Source: Verrucomicrobiota bacterium
Lineage (GTDB): Bacteria; Verrucomicrobiota; Verrucomicrobiia; Opitutales; Opitutaceae
Length of the DNA: 46,318 bases
Direction of reading: 5' to 3'
NCBI GenBank assembly: GCA_026398065.1
Contig: JAPLTR010000851.1
Coordinates: forward strand, 1-46,318
A program made the translations under genes and the position numbers. The notes beneath the pieces are model-generated. The model was not told where the DNA came from. It worked only from the letters and a program-made list of their open reading frames with translations, and did not search any database. Positions 44,641-46,318 of this stretch are shown piece by piece (within the stretch, counting starts at the first letter, position 1; every line of letters starts with the position of its first letter).

Positions 44641-46317
44641 CTAGCGGAGATTCACGCGATAAGCGAAGACGTTTCCGGCGGCCGTGAAGGTGACCTTTCC
44701 CTCGGAGGCGTCGAACGGCGCGGTGCCGGTGACTTTGCCCTGAACATCGACCGCTTCGACCGAGCTGACGGCTGCCGGGCGGCCGAGGATTTTGTCCAAC
44801 CGCAGGGTGAGGGGAGCCGGGTCGCCATCCGGGAGGGGCGTGACGATGAGGTGGTCGCGGGCGACCTCGCAGCGGAAGGCGCCGGTGGTTTCGACGGAGC
44901 CAAAATCGACGGCGCCGGTATGGCCGAGGAAACGGGCGGAGCGCACGTAGGGCTCCGCGGGGGGCACGAGTCGGATGTGGGTGACCGTGGTCTTGTTGGT
45001 CCCTTCCACGACCAGTTTGCCGACCGTGTAGCGGCGGCGGTTGTCCTCGTCGCCGAGGAGGCGCTGGCGTTGGTTGCGGTTCTTCGGCTCGTTGAGCGCG
45101 ACCAGAATCTCGTACTCTCCAATCGGCAGGTCGGCGGGCATCGTGACGGTCCACGCATCGCCGACGGTGACGGAACCCTGCCACTGGCTCGTGGGCGTCG
45201 CGGGCGAGCCGCCGCCGGTGAACTCGGTAAGCGCGCGGCGGCCGGGCGTCGTCCGTGAAAAATAATACGTCACCGCGAAGTCCTTCGGCGCGGGGTGCGC
45301 GGCGTCCCAGGTCGTGATGAGCCGGAAGCGGCGGTCGCCGAGATGGTCGACGCGGATGGCGACTGGCGAGATCGCGAGCGGAGCGGTGGGGTTGAAGACG
45401 CGGCTGTTGATGTAGAATTTTCCGGGCGCGCGCGAGCGTTCGGCGATCGCGCCGCCGATGCGCTCGATGCTGGATTCGATTTCCCCGTGCTGAGCGAGGT
45501 AGCCGTATTGCGGCAGCGTGCGGCCGGCGACGGTCCAGTCGGACTCGCCACGATTGACCCAAACACGGGCCCCGGAGCGCCAGGTGATGACGAGACGGTG
45601 GATGTCGCCTGCGGCGAATTCCACGCGGGCGATCTCGTCCTGCGCGACGCTTTCGATAAAGTCCTGTGCGAGCCAGGCCTTGCGCACGGCCCCGCGGACG
45701 ACGCAGCCGGCATCGACCATCAGGGCGTGGCCGGTGAGCAGTTCGGCGCTGACATAGTCGTCGCTCTCGATGCCGTGCTCCTCCCGGCTCCGGCCGCCCT
45801 GGTAGCGATCCGAGTAGCCGACGCCATGGAGGCTGAAACGCGTGTGGTTGACCGCGTCGAACCATGGGACGCGTTCCCAGTCGCCCGCGGTGACGACGTT
45901 GTGGAAACGCTCCGGCTTGGGCCCGAGTTGCATGAACTGGGCATCGGCGCCATCGAGCCACCCGATCAGTTGATCGCTGCCGGCTTCGCTGACCGTGGGG
46001 GCGTTGTTTCCGCAGGCGTCGCGGATCGCGGCAAACGCCTCGCCCCAGGCGCGCTGGGTCTCGCGCTTCGAGTGAAAATTTCCCTGGCGGTCGTAGAAAT
46101 CGAAGCTGTTGAGCGACGTGAACACGTCGACAAACGAGGCGGTGGGCCGCAGCGCGGGCACGATGAGATCGAGATTGCGCTGGAGAAACGGCCGGATGTG
46201 GTCGGGCCGGAACTGGTAACTCTGCGCCTCGCGGCCCTCGTTGAGCCAGGCGCGGCGCGGCTTGCCGTCGGCGGTGAACGTGATGTGGTCGTAGCTGAAC
46301 CCGGTGGCGTCGGGATA
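44641..46317 (-). CDS. Glycoside-hydrolase-like protein (GH101/DUF5696-like), 5' end outside window
   Basis: The minus-strand frame is open to the right edge, so the start is missing; the GTG at 46161 is internal. About 558 residues are visible. The N-terminal part looks like the end of a TIM barrel: YPDATGFSYDHITF, PTASFVDVFTSLNSFDFYD with a candidate nucleophile Asp, and PTVSEAGSDQLIGWLDGADA with candidate Glu/Asp. Later parts are beta-sandwich domains (ITWRSGARVWVNRGESDW; FNPTAPLAISPVAIRVDHLGDRRFRL; ...VTADGKVTF-like end). This resembles the GH101/DUF5696 group of large bacterial glycosidases, but the assignment is by eye. It ends 16 bases before the fucosidase gene and is probably co-transcribed with it. 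Confidence 0.55.
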   Translation of the reverse strand, partial: YPDATGFSYDHITFTADGKPRRAWLNEGREAQSYQFRPDHIRPFLQRNLDLIVPALRPTASFVDVFTSLNSFDFYDRQGNFHSKRETQRAWGEAFAAIRDACGNNAPTVSEAGSDQLIGWLDGADAQFMQLGPKPERFHNVVTAGDWERVPWFDAVNHTRFSLHGVGYSDRYQGGRSREEHGIESDDYVSAELLTGHALMVDAGCVVRGAVRKAWLAQDFIESVAQDEIARVEFAAGDIHRLVITWRSGARVWVNRGESDWTVAGRTLPQYGYLAQHGEIESSIERIGGAIAERSRAPGKFYINSRVFNPTAPLAISPVAIRVDHLGDRRFRLITTWDAAHPAPKDFAVTYYFSRTTPGRRALTEFTGGGSPATPTSQWQGSVTVGDAWTVTMPADLPIGEYEILVALNEPKNRNQRQRLLGDEDNRRRYTVGKLVVEGTNKTTVTHIRLVPPAEPYVRSARFLGHTGAVDFGSVETTGAFRCEVARDHLIVTPLPDGDPAPLTLRLDKILGRPAAVSSVEAVDVQGKVTGTAPFDASEGKVTFTAAGNVFAYRVNLR

Positions 46318-46318
46318 C

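Overview
The window is a GC-rich, almost fully coding stretch of a Gram-negative bacterial chromosome. Several traits point to Verrucomicrobiota, most likely Opitutaceae: a TonB-dependent receptor with the N-terminal '[ST]L.xFEVST..D.GY.A' extension, a DUF6807 protein, a GH95 fucosidase, LytS/LytTR signalling, intergenic 'phrase' repeats such as CACGGAT/CACGAAA, and start codons mostly preceded by pyrimidines instead of Shine-Dalgarno motifs. This placement is inference; no rRNA or other marker gene is present. I saw no tRNA, rRNA, CRISPR array, transposase or phage gene.

Layout. (1) 1-3265: the end of a human-type deoxyribose-phosphate aldolase gene, then a complete aldehyde dehydrogenase and a half-size, catalytically dead aldehyde dehydrogenase; together the last two resemble the two parts of ALDH16. 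(2) 3287-6442: a TfoX C-terminal-domain protein, a broken M20 peptidase gene, a YdeI/OmdA-type protein and ribokinase. (3) 6525-10387: a four-gene operon encoding a LytS-type kinase, a LytTR regulator and a NatA/NatB-like ABC exporter. (4) 10485-13917: a coiled-coil protein with a structured leader, a terminator, then a methyltransferase, an ABM monooxygenase-like protein and thymidine phosphorylase. With the aldolase and ribokinase this gives the window a nucleoside/deoxyribose salvage theme. (5) 14101-18230: a SHOCT lipoprotein, a DUF6807 protein and a TonB-dependent receptor. (6) 18377-23115: an ABC-F ATPase, an unusual 0.8-kb non-coding nest of 9- and 10-bp tandem repeats, an EamA transporter and a deoxyhypusine-synthase-like enzyme.

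(7) 23332-37645 is the most distinctive region. Two very large paralogous hybrid histidine kinases lie in tandem. The second is split by an out-of-frame deletion in a GAF domain. They are followed by a small response regulator with a C-terminal Cys/His motif, a DUF255 thioredoxin-fold protein, a second Cys/His response regulator and SlyX. Gene overlaps (ATGA) and co-orientation suggest a multistep phosphorelay whose terminal regulators lack a DNA-binding domain and may bind metal or respond to redox state.

(8) 37668-46318: a large membrane-anchored coiled-coil/Pro-Ala-rich protein, three small hypothetical proteins, then a minus-strand carbohydrate cluster of an aldo/keto reductase, a GH95 alpha-L-fucosidase and a glycoside-hydrolase-like protein that runs off the right edge.

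Two genes (M20 peptidase and the second kinase) have lost a conserved piece together with a frame change. This could be real decay or consensus/assembly error and should be checked against reads.
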